A stretch of 64,000 nt of DNA from Ailurus styani. Taxonomy: Eukaryota > Chordata > Mammalia > Carnivora > Ailuridae. The stretch spans positions 547,469-611,468 of the forward strand of contig LNAC01000774.1 of NCBI GenBank assembly GCA_002007465.1, given 5' to 3'. A program made the translations under genes and the position numbers. Positions 32,641-43,612 of the stretch are shown here, piece by piece; position 1 is the first letter of the stretch, and every line of letters begins with the position of its first letter. The notes beneath the pieces are model-generated. The model saw only the letters and a list, made by a program, of their open reading frames with translations. It was not told where the DNA came from and did not search any database.

Positions 32641-33574
32641 AGGTGTTTTTCTTTTCGAAGGAACATGCTCCAATTGTAATGGCAGAAGTAAAAAGACCCA
32701 CTCAAGCCTATGATTTAGGAGCTCCCCGTTACCCGCTGTCTCTGCTGCATTGCTGCTTTGGGGAGGTGCATCTGCAGGGCTCAGAGAGGAACCAGCAGGA
32801 AGGCCCTACTGTTCTCTCATCAGAACTTCACAGGTGCAGAAGCAGCCAACCCGTATAAAGTGGGGACACTGTCTGCACTCAGGGATGTCCCAAGGGCGGA
32901 GGCCATGCTCTATGAAAGTGACCCTTCAAAGGAAATAATTATTTTCATTCCGAGTTCAATTGTGACCATTTTAAGAATAAAATGATCTCCCAGGATTCTG
33001 TATAACATAAGATCTTTTGAGCTGAAATATATTCACTCTGTACCCAATTCTACCACCTGGCACCCTCTCTGATACATAAAAGTGTCCTCGAATGATGGTC
33101 AAGTTGAAAAAATAAAATTATATATACCAAATGCAACCTGAACTGAAGCCGTGTTCAGGAGTAATTTGTTTAAAAGTATTGTTTTAATCGCTTTTTGAGT
33201 CGAAGTATTTAAATGCGAGCGTCTCCGTCTTTGGGGCCAGCTGGCTATGGGATTTCGTGGCTTTGTTTTCCCATTTCCAGTAACCTGGACGTGGACACAG
33301 ACGCACACGAATTTGTTTTTTGTTATTCTAACAGCACCTGGTGCTCCTAATGGAGGTTTGGCTTTGGGTTTTGCTGCCAGGCGGTGGGCTTGGGGATTGC
33401 ATGCAGGGTGACTCCCCCAGCTCAGAGGCATTAGGGAAAGAGGCCAAAGGCATAAGCGGAGCCTAATCCTCGCTTCCTCCTCTTGGGAGCACACCTCATT
33501 CCAGGATTTCGAGAGGCCTGCCACACCTTTCCGCCGGATTAGGCTCTAATTCATCTAGGGAGCAAAGGGATTCC
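32641..33574. other. Unassigned DNA upstream of the CpG island
   Basis: The block at 32,650-32,930 (CATGCTCCAATTGTAATGGC and following) has the feel of an old dispersed repeat, but I cannot name it. Overlapping short ORFs (32,643-32,985) and the 141-residue minus ORF (33,099-33,524) have no known domain. Confidence 0.35.
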
Positions 33575-33950
33575 ACGGGTGAAGGTCAGAGCGCTCGGAA
33601 GCCGGCCTGGCGTCGGAGCCGCGGGATCTGCGTCCCCGGGGCGTCTGCCCCCCACCGGGGCCCTCCCGGCGGGTCTCCCGCCGCACCGGCTTTTCCTGGC
33701 ACAGACAGCCGCGGCTTCGGGCGTTTCCATTTGTCACTTGCCCAAAGCCTGCAGCCGGGGCGCCGTCCAAGTGCCTGGCTGGAAAGCGTTCCGGCGCGCG
33801 GCGCCGGGGGCGGGGGGTCTGCCCTCACTCGTCCTCGCCGTGTGTGGAAAGCTCCCCTGGGAAATGAGGCGGCGGCTGCGCGCGCCCCGCTGATCGCAGA
33901 TCCGCTCCGCGGCGCCGGGAAAGCAGCCAGGCGCTTGGAGGAGGCTTGCA
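33575..33950. promoter_or_regulatory. CpG island, candidate promoter
   Basis: About 370 bp hold roughly 45 CpG dinucleotides and around 70% G+C, against an AT-rich, CpG-poor background. It includes GGCGCGCGGCGCCGG-like and GGGGGCGGGG (Sp1/KLF-type GC box) sequence near 33,795-33,815. CpG survival at this density usually means germline hypomethylation, as at promoters. ORFs in both directions are open only because GC-rich sequence lacks stops, and none resembles a protein I know. Direction of transcription is not evident. Confidence 0.75.
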
Positions 33951-34369
33951 ACTTGCCAGTTATTTTCCAGGGCACCTCGGTGGGTTCCTTTCGTCCTCAT
34001 CTCCGGCCTGAACCTAGCAAGTTGCTTTTTCTTTTTCTTCTCCTTTTTCTTTCCCTTTCTTTTTTTTAAGCCACAGAATTGTAAGTCTTAATTTTGTGTT
34101 TCCTGATGATGTTCTCTTTGTGAGAGTTGAAAGACAACCTTTCAGTCTGGCGACGTCAGTGCTTGTTTGCTCTCTTCATTCCCCATTCTCCTCCCTGGCC
34201 TGGGTTTTATTTCTACTTAGCATCTGGTTGATAATGTCTTTTGTTAAGATCAGAAATTTAATTATGTACATAGTTGAGACCTGAACCCAGTAAGTCTATG
34301 GATCCCTTGAAAAGGCTGTTTGCCAGGTGTGCAATCAGCGTGAATGTGCAAAAATGCGCCCAATTACAT
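33951..34369. other. DNA downstream of the CpG island
   Basis: CpG density falls off quickly. A C/T-rich run lies at about 34,025-34,070 (CTTTTTCTTTTTCTTCTCC). No exon is recognised. Confidence 0.4.
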
Positions 34370-34567
34370 TTTTTTTTTACGATTTTAAAATACTTATTTG
34401 TCAGAGCGAGAGAGAGCACAAGCAGGCAGAGTAGCAGGCAGAGGCAGATGGAGAAGCAGACTCCCTGCTGAGCAAGGAGCCCCAAGTGGGACTCTATCCA
34501 ACAACCCTGGGATCATGACCTGAACTGAAGGCAGCTGCTTAACCAACTGAGCCACCCAGGCGTCCCT
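34370..34567 (-). mobile_element. Can-SINE (diverged tail)
   Basis: Minus-strand copy with TTTACGATTTTAAAATACTT at the tail, AGCGAGAGAGAGCACAAGC in the body, and GAGCCACCCAGGCGTCCC as head. The flanks CCAATTACATTTTT and CCTAATTACTTTTT are a probable target duplication. Confidence 0.9.
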
Positions 34568-37500
34568 GCCTAATTACTTTTTAAAGCTTAACTTAAAAAC
34601 AGCCTGAGGGACTAGCTTTTTAAGTAGAGGAAGATGGCTCCCTGGACATGTGAAAAAATAAGGAAAATGCATGAAATGAGTGAGAAATAAAATAATGAGG
34701 ATTATATCCACAGAGAGGATATTGGGGGAGAGATACTAAAAGAAAAGAAGAAAATGAAGATTTTACACACTAATCGGTAGCAAGATCCCCTCGAGGGGTA
34801 GGCGGAGGCTGCTTAGTGGGCCCCCCGGCTTTGCGGCTCCCTGGGGTCTCCCCATCATGAGTCAGTCACTCCCTCCCCGTGTGTCTATACATGGCCACCT
34901 CCTCCGGGTGTGTCTGTAGACCTTCATGTGTATGACCGTAGGCTTCACATTGTCATCATGATTTATTAACTTTCTCTCCCATCAGACTACAAGCTCGTCT
35001 GGGGCAGGAATCATGACAAGAGGCTAGGACAGTGAAGGTAAGTCATCGGAAGGAGTAATAATAGTGTCTGATGAACATGCTCCCCTTCTGGGGGCTCAGG
35101 AATATGCTACCCTGGCAGCCGGAAGTGCTGTCAGTTGACAGCCTTCAGCTCTGAGCCTTTGGGGGTTGGCCTCAGCTGCAGACAGCTGTGTCACCCCAGG
35201 TCACACCCTTCCAGGGTGGGCCCAGCTCCAACGACTGAGGCCCTGCATCCCAGCCTAGCCGGGGGCGATTGTGAAGGGCTGCTCTAGCCCCAGATCCTCT
35301 TCACGGGCTTGGCCAGGCTCACAGTGGCCTGCATTGCCAGTGGACTTTTCTCTCTGTCCACTCCTGTTTTCACCACTCACATCCACAGGTGTTTGGCATA
35401 AGGGCACTGGCTGCTATACGTTCTATACACTAAATCCCATCCCACCTGAGACTGCTTCTTGGAGACCCCTATCTGCAACACTGAACACCGTTTAGCTAAG
35501 AAAATAAATCACTAGGGAGTGGGGTAAAGAATTTAGATGAAGTATTTTATTATCTTAAATGGTATAGAGTTCTAGAGGAGAATAAACAGCTATAAAACCC
35601 AATGACACATTGTATTCTGGTGGAAAGAATAATTGCTGGGAAATTCCCAGATTTGGTGTTTCATGTGGGCTCTGCTAAGAGCTGGATGCTCGAACTTGGG
35701 TCAGTCCCAGCAAACTGTCGGCCTCCCTCCTCTTTTACAAAGGGAAGGGAGTTGGAACAGAATATCCCCTGAAGGACCTCCCTGCTCGGCCCTTCCATCA
35801 GACTGGATGAGAAGCTCTGAGAACATTTAGCAAAATTTGACGGTGAGCAAAACGTTTCCACGGATGACCTCAGAACGGTAAATCCAGGAGACATACCTGA
35901 AGGAAAAGAAAATGTGCCCTTCAGCCTTGGAGGCCGTGATGTAACATCCCTCAGTCTGTCATTCTGACAACTCACAGACCTGTGAGGAAGACATTCCTTT
36001 GAGGGCTGCTTGTCTAGAGATAACTGTGCCTTTCAGGGGAATGAGGTGAGGGAATGAGGAGGGCATGGGCTTGGCAGACAGTGGAAATTAGAATGGAAAC
36101 ACCATGGGGCTTAAATCAGACAGAAAAACAACACCGTCATTGACAGTTAAGATGAAGAGACTGAGAAAGAGGAACATTTTGTCGTCGCAAAAGTGAAACT
36201 CATTGCAAATCAAGAGGTTTGGCCCAAAATGAAAAGTTGGAATCTTACTTAATTATTTCATTTTGGTTCCAGGATCCTCCAGTTTATAGTTTGCTTTTAG
36301 TTAAAACAAGAGTCCTTCATCCAATAATGAAAAGCCTCCTTTTATCGGGTAGTTCTTTGACGCAGTCAATAAAGGGAACAAAATAATAAAAAAAGAACTT
36401 GCGGTCGGGGCAGCAGGTGGCTAACGGAATAGAAGGGAAAGCTGAACGAGCCAGTTCCCAAGCCAGGAGCCAGGGAGGCTCCAGGGCTCTGATGACAGGA
36501 GCAGGGGCAGGGGCGAGGTGTTCCCAGCGTCCACACCTCCCAACCTTTTCACCCTGTCACGTCTTAACTTTCCAGGAGACAAGGTAAGGTGACGAACTTG
36601 TGTCACTTCCCATGCCTTGGCTGGAAGAATCAGAAGGGCCCCTTGACTGACAGTTGGAGAGGGACCATTCCCCACGGGAACATCAAGATTCTGTAGCCAA
36701 AGAGAAGGGACCAGGGCTGCGTACTTGGCCAGCAAAAGTTTCAGAAAGCTCTCCGCCCCCTAACATCACTATAGTGATGGCGTATGTCAGTGAGAAGCAC
36801 AGGCATGAGCCCTCCTCACAGGGAACATGTACCCTAGTAAGAAAGTGTGACAGGGTATGACAGACATTGTTGGTTAGCTATGTGTAGCTACTCTCCGCCT
36901 TGTTTTGTTCTTGCCTACCTCTACTACACAGTTTGGCAAAGTGAAGTACTCACCTTCCCAGACTTCCCTGCAGATAGGAATGGCTAAGTGACATAGTTTT
37001 GATCAGTATGTTTAAGCAGAAGCCTGTGACAGGGTTGAGGGAAAACCCTTTTCTTTCTTTGATAAAAGGGATAGATACATCTGGTACTGTCCTTTCCCCC
37101 TTTTTCCTGCTCTAGACATGATATCTGATGCCACAGCAAGCCATATTGCTTCCATGAGGACGAAACACCAATGAAAATAGTGGAGAAGAAATGGACAAGC
37201 CTAAGGCCTTAATATAATAATTAAGGGGCTTCCGTGTTCTTCGTAAGCCCCTTTACTATTTGTAGCTGAATACATTTCTAACTGATGTATAGGGAACCTT
37301 ATTTAAACTGTGGAGTATGGGAAGGAGTCTCTGAGGAAGTCAATGAGATCTAAAAATTGGCTATCTTGATGTGGATTGGAGGGAAGGGCGAGCCCTCCAA
37401 GTGGTCTAGGAGTAAGAACATCTTGGCCCACTTCCAACACAATGCATATAGGTGGCCTGGGCCAGGTTCACTCTTCTGAGCCCACTTTCTTCCCACAGAA

Positions 37501-37867
37501 TCCACCTTCACCTACCTTCCTCAACTTGGAAGAGTATGGTCTCTTTTTGCTCAAGGAAAATCCCTCAACTGTGGTCTGATGCAATTCTCTCCCAGGAATT
37601 TATGGATTATTATTCTTTCTATTATCTCTCCCTCTACTGGCTCCATCCCCACAGACCACCTGCGTTCTCAAGTCTCTCACATTAAAAAAAAAAAAGTCCT
37701 CTTTCAGCTACTGCATTGTTTCTCTTTTCCCTTGCACATTTTATTCTTTTTGTATTTACCTCCTCACTTCCCGGTAACTCCCTCCCCTAGTGCTCTTAGA
37801 CATCTACACTCGACCACTATGAGGAACTGTTCTGAGAAAGGTCACAGGTCACAAGAAGGTAATTTCT
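34568..37867. other. Long unassigned non-coding stretch
   Basis: About 3.3 kb without a recognised gene. A faint L2 3' word (AGACTACAAGCTCGTCTGG) occurs near 34,985. The part at about 36,840-37,200 (CCAGACTTCCCTGCAGATAG and following) resembles an old dispersed repeat of unresolved family. ORFs at 35,271-36,735 and 37,376-37,980 lack known domains. Confidence 0.4.
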
Positions 37868-37968
37868 ATGAATGCAGGGATCTTCTCTGTTTTGTTCACC
37901 ACTGGGTGTCCTATCTCCAGAGTAGGGCCAAGAGCATAATACTTGCTCAAGAAATAAATAAATGTCTC
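37868..37968 (+). mobile_element. L2 LINE 3' end fragment
   Basis: GGGATCTTCTCTGTTTTGTT, CACCACTGGGTGTCC and CTTGCTCAAGAAATAAATAA follow the pattern of the L2 3' terminus in sense orientation. Confidence 0.6.
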
Positions 37969-39274
37969 CCTAACCATTAAAGCAAATGAACTCTGTTTTC
38001 TCTCACTGGATTTCTCAGTAGCTTTGTCATTTTTGACCACTTCCATGGTGAAACTCACTCATCTGAGTTTTTGTAGCTGAATCATTTCTCCTTTTCTCTG
38101 AAATGTTTATTATGTAAAAATTTCATAAATGGATATGAAAGTAAGAAAAAGAAAATAATGAAGGTCCCGATACCTATCACACAGCTTCAACTCATGGCCA
38201 ATCTTGTTTCATCTTAGCCTTCCTTGTTCTCTCATATTAATTTGAAGCAATATAAGGCAGCATTCTGTTTCACCCATAAATATTTCAGTTTCTATTGCCA
38301 AAAGAAATGAAATCTTTTAAGAAACATCATCTCAATACTGTCATTACACACAAAAAAGGAAACAGTTCCTTAATATCATCAACTTCATTCTTTCTTGATT
38401 TTTTTTAAACTCTTGATTATTTTTCTGGAGGCTGGGATGTATTTCTGTTTCTGTTTCTTCTACCTGGATGTTATTAGTAAATTGGGGAATCAGAGCTAAG
38501 CCTGCTCAGGCTGTTGTGAGCTATTTCTAGAAGCAACCAGGTTGCAGGAGTCCTACACCTCTGCCTGTAAGTGTAGTTCACGGGGTCATACTCTGCCTGC
38601 AGTTCGTCTGCCTCCACCAGCCTGGGCAGGTCAGTTAAATTCAAATGAACTCTTAGGAAGCCTGTCTGCTTTCATCTATAATCAGGCTGATATTTTATCT
38701 TTAGCCATCTGACTTCCATACCTGCCTCCTGATCAGTTCTGAACTCAGGAGGAAAAATGATGTCAAACCCTATCAACAGAATGGGAATATTATTTAGAAA
38801 CATTGAGGTAAATACCAGGAAAAAAGAGCTAAAACATTGAAAGTATTTGCTTCCCGGAAGGTAGGGGTGGGTGGGTGGGAAAGAAGAGTAGGAGGTGTGT
38901 GTGTGTGGTAGGGGTGGGGAGGGATGAATTTCTTTTTGATTTAAGCTTCATCCAATATATGACTCTTGAAGGTGTATACATATTATATATTGATAAAAAT
39001 CAGCAAAAATGTATCATGTCAAAACATACACAAACTTAAAATCCTCTCCTCTTACCTGGCCCTTCCTCTTTCAGGGAGCACTGCTGTCCACCAAGAATCT
39101 AGGAGTGCTCCTGCCCCTTCTTCCTCTTTCTCCCAGATCTCGGTGGTGCCCAGGGCTTCCATAATGTGTCCTGTGTCTGTCACCACCTCTGTGTTCCCAC
39201 AGCTCTCGTCCTGCTTCCTGCCCTTCACTGTCCCTCTGCTGGACAATTACAGCAGCCCCTGCCTAACCCATCAG
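37969..39274. other. Non-coding DNA with short GT/GGGT repeats
   Basis: No gene is recognised. Simple sequence occurs at about 38,865-38,880 (GGGTGGGTGGG) and 38,895-38,909 (GT)n. ORFs at 38,966-39,322 have no known domain. Confidence 0.5.
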
Positions 39275-39652
39275 CTATGGGCTGAACTATGTACCCCTGA
39301 AATTTTTATGTTGAAGTTCTAACCTCGAGTACCTCAGAGTGTGACTGTATCTGGAGACAGGGCTTTTAAGAGGTAGTTAAGGTAAAATGAGGCCATATTT
39401 GTGGGCTTTAATCCAATATTACTGAGTCCTTTTAGGAGGGGGGAAGAGTAGGACAGAGAAAGACATAGGGAAAGGTCATGTGAAAACAAAGAGGAGCCAC
39501 CATCTACAAGCCACAGAGAGAGGCCTCGAAAGACACAATCCTACTTTGATCTTGGACTTTCAGCCTCCAGAATTCTGAGAAAATAAATTTCTGTGATTTA
39601 AGCCACCGAGTCTGTGGTACTTTGTTATGGCGGCCATGGCAAACTAATATAC
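39275..39652 (+). mobile_element. MLT1A-type MaLR LTR
   Basis: The whole order of an MLT1 LTR is present: TATGTTGAAGTTCTAACC, GTGACTGTATCTGGAGACAG, GGCTTTTAAGAGGTAGTTAA, GGCCTCGAAAGACAC, CTTGGACTTTCAGCCTCCAG, GAGAAAATAAATTTCTGTGA and the end GGCAAACTAATATA. It is a non-coding LTR. Confidence 0.88.
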
Positions 39653-39944
39653 CCAAAAAGATGTTGACCAACCACCTGATCAAATGAATGAATCTGTAAA
39701 ACCAGAATAGTTACGTGAATCTAGACTACCTCAAAAAGCTATTGTCCAGTGATATATGCAGAAATGTTAAAGAGTGCATAGAAATAAGTAATTTTTTTAC
39801 TTTTTAAAGATGAATGGCAATTGCAATTTACTACTTGATCTTGAGTTTAAATGTACACCAACAGCAGGTCACGTCCAACCCTTAACATTGTGTTGCTTCT
39901 TCTTAAGACATGGAATCAAGAAAATATATTGCTGGAGAAGGTAT

Positions 39945-40085
39945 TAGAGATGATCTGATCCAACTATTTTATTTTATCAACAGGAAGTTGAGAAATAGCA
40001 ACTGTGCCCATGATCACATGGGCCTGCCATTACCAGGGCTGGGATGCTTGAGTCCAAGTCTGAGGCGCTTACCCTGCCTCTGATG
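39945..40085 (-). mobile_element. MIR SINE fragment, reverse orientation
   Basis: TTTTATCAACAGGAAGTTGA, CATGATCACATGGGC and CCAGGGCTGGGATGCTTGAG are in the antisense order of a MIR 3' half. Confidence 0.6.
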
Positions 40086-41065
40086 AAAACAGAAACACGG
40101 CAGTTAGATTGGTTTGAGGAAAAGGGAACTTAAATTAATTCAACAAAGAAAGAAAGTAACCAGATTTACATTTTTAAAAGTAATAGAAAGACTTTGATTC
40201 TTAAATTGTTTCTAAATAAAATATTCTGAATGAACTTCATCCAATATTGATATATCCTTTGGCACTGGGGCAGTGTAGAGTATTTATTTGTTATTGTGAA
40301 AAATTGCATTTGAATAATGTATAACAAGATGTGTATTCAAATTGCCTCTGAATAATGTATAACAAGAACATTTATTCACTTAGTGCCTTTTTTTCAAGGA
40401 CCTACAAATACCTTGTGTACTTTAAATTAGGTATGGTTTGTTGGGTACATGCTTTTTCACTTAGCCTTACCATTTTGGATACCATGAGTAATGGCTAGAA
40501 ACTCTAGCAGCAGCACTCAACAACCTGAGAACATCTTGACAAAGAAAAAATTTGCATTGCCCACTTCATCCATCAGCACAACTTAGAAGCACTGTCTTGG
40601 ACATGAAGATCTTGAAGTTGTGTATATTGGTAGACTTCAGGCATTTCTGACCCCGTGGAGGAGTCTGCAGGGCCAGTCGCCCACAGGCTTCTGTTTGCAA
40701 GCCTGTCATGGTACCTCAGTGACAATGCATGACCACAGTGAGAAAGATGAGCACTCTTTCCACTGCTTCTAGAACATGATATTCAGTTCTGTAAGGGCTG
40801 CAGGAAATGCAGCACAGCTTTGCTCCTTTGGAGCTTTGAGAGGCTTCATTCTTTACAGGTGTGGGCTGGTTATAGTGGTTGTGGGACTGGCTGCAGGTGT
40901 GGGGGATTCCCTTAAGAATCATCGTGAACACAGCCATCAACAGGACAAAGAGCAGAGAGAGCTACTCATGCACTTACTGGAGATATGCCTGGAGACTCCC
41001 CGAAGTTACTGGGCAGGGCTTCGGGGGGATGCAGCATGTCCTACATCAGTGGTATAGATAGAATT
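40086..41065. other. Non-coding DNA with a 38-bp tandem duplication
   Basis: No gene is recognised. Copies at 40,304-40,341 and 40,342-40,379 share TGAATAATGTATAACAAGA. Short ORFs at 40,716-41,061 on both strands have no known domain. Confidence 0.5.
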
Positions 41066-42400
41066 CATTCAGTCATTAACAAACCTATGTGAGGCAGTCT
41101 TCTTGGGGCTGGAGACACAACAGTGAACAAAACAAAGATTCCTGTTCTTGTGGAGTTTACATAAAGTGAGGAAGAGGAGATGATGCAACTGAAATGTTGC
41201 ATCATCGAACTGAATTGTTTCTCCAGAAAATATATATGTTGAAGCCTTAACCCCCAATGTGATAATATTTGGAGACGGGGCCTTTGGGAGATAATTAGGT
41301 TCAGATGAGGGCTTGAGGGTGGGGCCCTCGTGATGGTGGTAGTGCCCTTTAAGAAGAGACACCAGAGAGCTTACTTCCTCTCTTTCTACCATGTGAGGAC
41401 ACAGTGAAATGGAGACTGTCTGCAAGTCAGGAATAAAAGCCTCACCAGGGATTCGCATCAGCCAGCATCTTGATCTTGGAATTCTCAGCCTCCAGAACTG
41501 TGAGAACTAAATTCTTGTTGCTTAGGTCCCCCAGTGTCTGGTATATTTTGTTATGGCAGGCCAAGCTGACTAATACAATAAAGAATGGGTCTAACGCATG
41601 AGTAAGTTATCTGTGTGATGGGAAGCAGTACATGCTATAGATTTTTTTTTTTTTAAAGAAGCAGAATAAGTAAGGTTCGGAGGGTAAGTGTGGGGATCAA
41701 AGGTGGTCAGACTGAGCCTCATTAAGAGGGTGATATCTAAACAAAGAATTGAAGGAGGTGAGGGAGTTAGCCCAGTGGGCACGTGAGGGAAATGTATTTC
41801 AGGAAACAGGTATAGCTAGAGCCATGGCTCTAAGGTAGGAAGGTGGTTGGCATGTTCTAGCAACGTCAGTGAGGCCGGTGTGGCTGGACGGGAATAAACA
41901 AGGGGGAGAAATAAGCATGAGGTCAGAATAATGATCTGGGTCTAGGTCACAAGGGCCTCCTAGACCTTTGTAAGCACTTATTCTGAATGAAATGGGGTGA
42001 TACTGTGGAGTTTTGAAAAGGGAATGACATGATTACATTTAAGTTTAAAAAGATCTCTTGAGTTGCCGTGTTGAGAATAGCCTAGAATCTGGAAGGCCAG
42101 CCAAGATTAAGTATCACAGTAATGTAGATGAGAGCTTGGACCAGATGATAGCCCTGGAAGTGGTAAGGAATGGTTCGATTCTGGATAAATTTTGCAAGCA
42201 ACGTCACCAAGATTTGTTGTGTTGAGGGAGGCATCAAGGATGGCTGACTTGAACAATAAGAAGGATCCAGTTGCTATCAAATGAGATAGGATGGTGGTGC
42301 TGGTGCAGATTTAGGGCTTTTGGGAGTTTGGTTTTGGTCATATTGAGTTTGGGCTGTCTATTGGTCATCTAAGTGGAGAAGTCAATAATTGAATTATTTC
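41066..42400 (-). mobile_element. Long L2 LINE copy, split by an MLT1 LTR
   Basis: The plus strand follows the antisense of L2 from its 3' end (TTCATTCAGTCATTAACAAA, GGAGACACAACAGTGAACAA) into the ORF2 region. Later landmarks are GGCCGGTGTGGCTGGACGGG, CCTCCTAGACCTTTGTAAGC, GAATGACATGATTACATTTA and CTAAGTGGAGAAGTCAATAA. About 1 kb of L2 remains once the MLT1 insertion is removed. The reverse transcriptase frame is destroyed. Confidence 0.8.
41195..41576 (+). mobile_element. MLT1-type MaLR LTR inside the L2
   Basis: TATATGTTGAAGCCTTAACC, CCCCAATGTGATAATATTTG, GGGGCCTTTGGGAGATAATT, CATGTGAGGACACAG, CTTGATCTTGGAATTCTCAG and the end GCTGACTAATACA give a full MLT1 LTR order. It interrupts L2 sequence on both sides. 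The 129-residue minus ORF at 41,069-41,458 is antisense to these repeats and not a gene. Confidence 0.85.
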
Positions 42401-42695
42401 AGTTACTGTGAACTCATGAGTACCCCAAGTGATGAATACTGGGGAAATACGGGTTCCATGCATCACATGCTCTTAAATTTGCACAGTTTAAAGGATTATT
42501 TGCAGAAGTAGCTATTGGGACTTGTTAGAAATTGGATGTATCCATGGCACAGTTTGACAAGTGGCTCGATTCTCAGCACTGGACAATGACATCTCTTTGT
42601 AAAAGGGTCTGAGTGCTTCTAGGCAAAACTATTTTGGATCCTCCTATTTTTTTAATGAAAGCAATTATTTCTTTATGTGCTTGCTTCTCCCATTT
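42401..42695. other. Non-coding DNA, nothing recognised
   Basis: Short interval between two L2 fragments with no ORF or repeat I can assign. Confidence 0.45.
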
Positions 42696-42795
42696 GATTA
42701 TGAGTTCCTTGAAGGCAGCACTTGATCTCTGTATTTCAAGCAGTCGACAACATAGTGTCCAGACACAATAAATGCTTATTGAGTGAATAAATACA
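42696..42795 (+). mobile_element. L2 LINE 3' end fragment
   Basis: GATTATGAGTTCCTTGAAGG, CAGACACAATAAATGC and TTATTGAGTGAATAAATA match the L2 3' terminus in sense orientation. Confidence 0.7.
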
Positions 42796-43054
42796 GTTTT
42801 GTCTGTATCAAAATCAACTAATCATTGGGCTTCAGTAAACTATTTTTAAATATTTAAACTTATCTATCTCCCACTGAATGTCCAAAATTTGTTTTTATAA
42901 AATAAGACATAAAGTAAAAAAGAAATTAAGCAAAACAGGATTACTATAATGTCAATGTGTTGTGGATAACCACGACCTATTTTTTGCTCCTATTGAGGTC
43001 TGTCTCATGAGTCTCTCACTATATATTATGTGGCTAATAAAATGGATGCTCTGT

Positions 43055-43432
43055 CTTGCTACCGAAGGTATTGTCCTCAGACCAGTAGCTGTGGCATCGC
43101 CTGGAAGCAAGTTAGAAATGCACACTCTCAGGGCACCTGGGTGGCTCAGTCGGTTAAGCATCTGCTTTTGGCTCAGGTCATGACCCGAGGGCCCTGGAAT
43201 AGAGTCCCACACTGGGCTCCCTGCTCAACAGGGAGCCTGCTTCTCCCTCTCCCTCTGCTGCTCACCCTGCTTTTGCATTCTCTCCCTCTCTCTCTCTCTC
43301 TCAAATAAATAAAATCTTTAAAAAAAAAATGCAGACGTTCAGGCTCCACTGCATACCTACTGAATCGAAATCTGTTTGTCAGTTAAAACTCCAGGCGATC
43401 CAGGTGCACATTAAAGTTTGAGCAACACTGTT
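43055..43432 (+). mobile_element. MER5A (hAT) split by a Can-SINE
   Basis: MER5A reads TTGTCCTCAGACCAGTAGC, GCAAGTTAGAAATGCACAC, then after the SINE CATACCTACTGAATCGAAAT and GTGCACATTAAAGTTTGAGC. The break is at AAATGCACACTCTCA. Confidence 0.75.
43131..43328 (+). mobile_element. Can-SINE inside MER5A
   Basis: GGGCACCTGGGTGGCTCAGT head, GAGGGCCCTGGAATAGAGTC, (CT)n body and AAATAAATAAAATCTTT tail. The target duplication is AAATGCACACTCTCA at the left and a diverged AAATGCAGACGTTCA at the right (about 43,327-43,341), matching at 12 of 15 positions. Confidence 0.93.
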
Positions 43433-43433
43433 C

Positions 43434-43612
43434 AGTAGCGGCGTCGGCAAACTACTACCTGTTTTTGTAAATAAAGTTTTATCGTCACACAGCTGTACCT
43501 ATTGCTTTACACATTGCCTCTGGCTGTGGTGCTACATCAGCAGAGCTGAGGTGTTATCACAGACACCATCTGGCCTGCAAGCCCTGGAACACTTATTAAT
43601 TGGCCTTTTAAG
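43434..43612. mobile_element. Old hAT-type MER element remnant
   Basis: GGCGTCGGCAAACTACTACC near the start, TTTGTAAATAAAGTTTTATC, and CATCTGGCCTGCAAGCCCTG fit a common mammalian non-autonomous DNA transposon recognisable by the GGCAAACT motif. The subfamily is uncertain. Confidence 0.5.

Noticed and set aside
33579..34069. Several ORFs of 88-129 codons on both strands in the CpG island
   Set aside because: Open frames on both strands are expected in a 70% G+C block; the translations are Arg/Ala/Pro-rich without recognisable domains.
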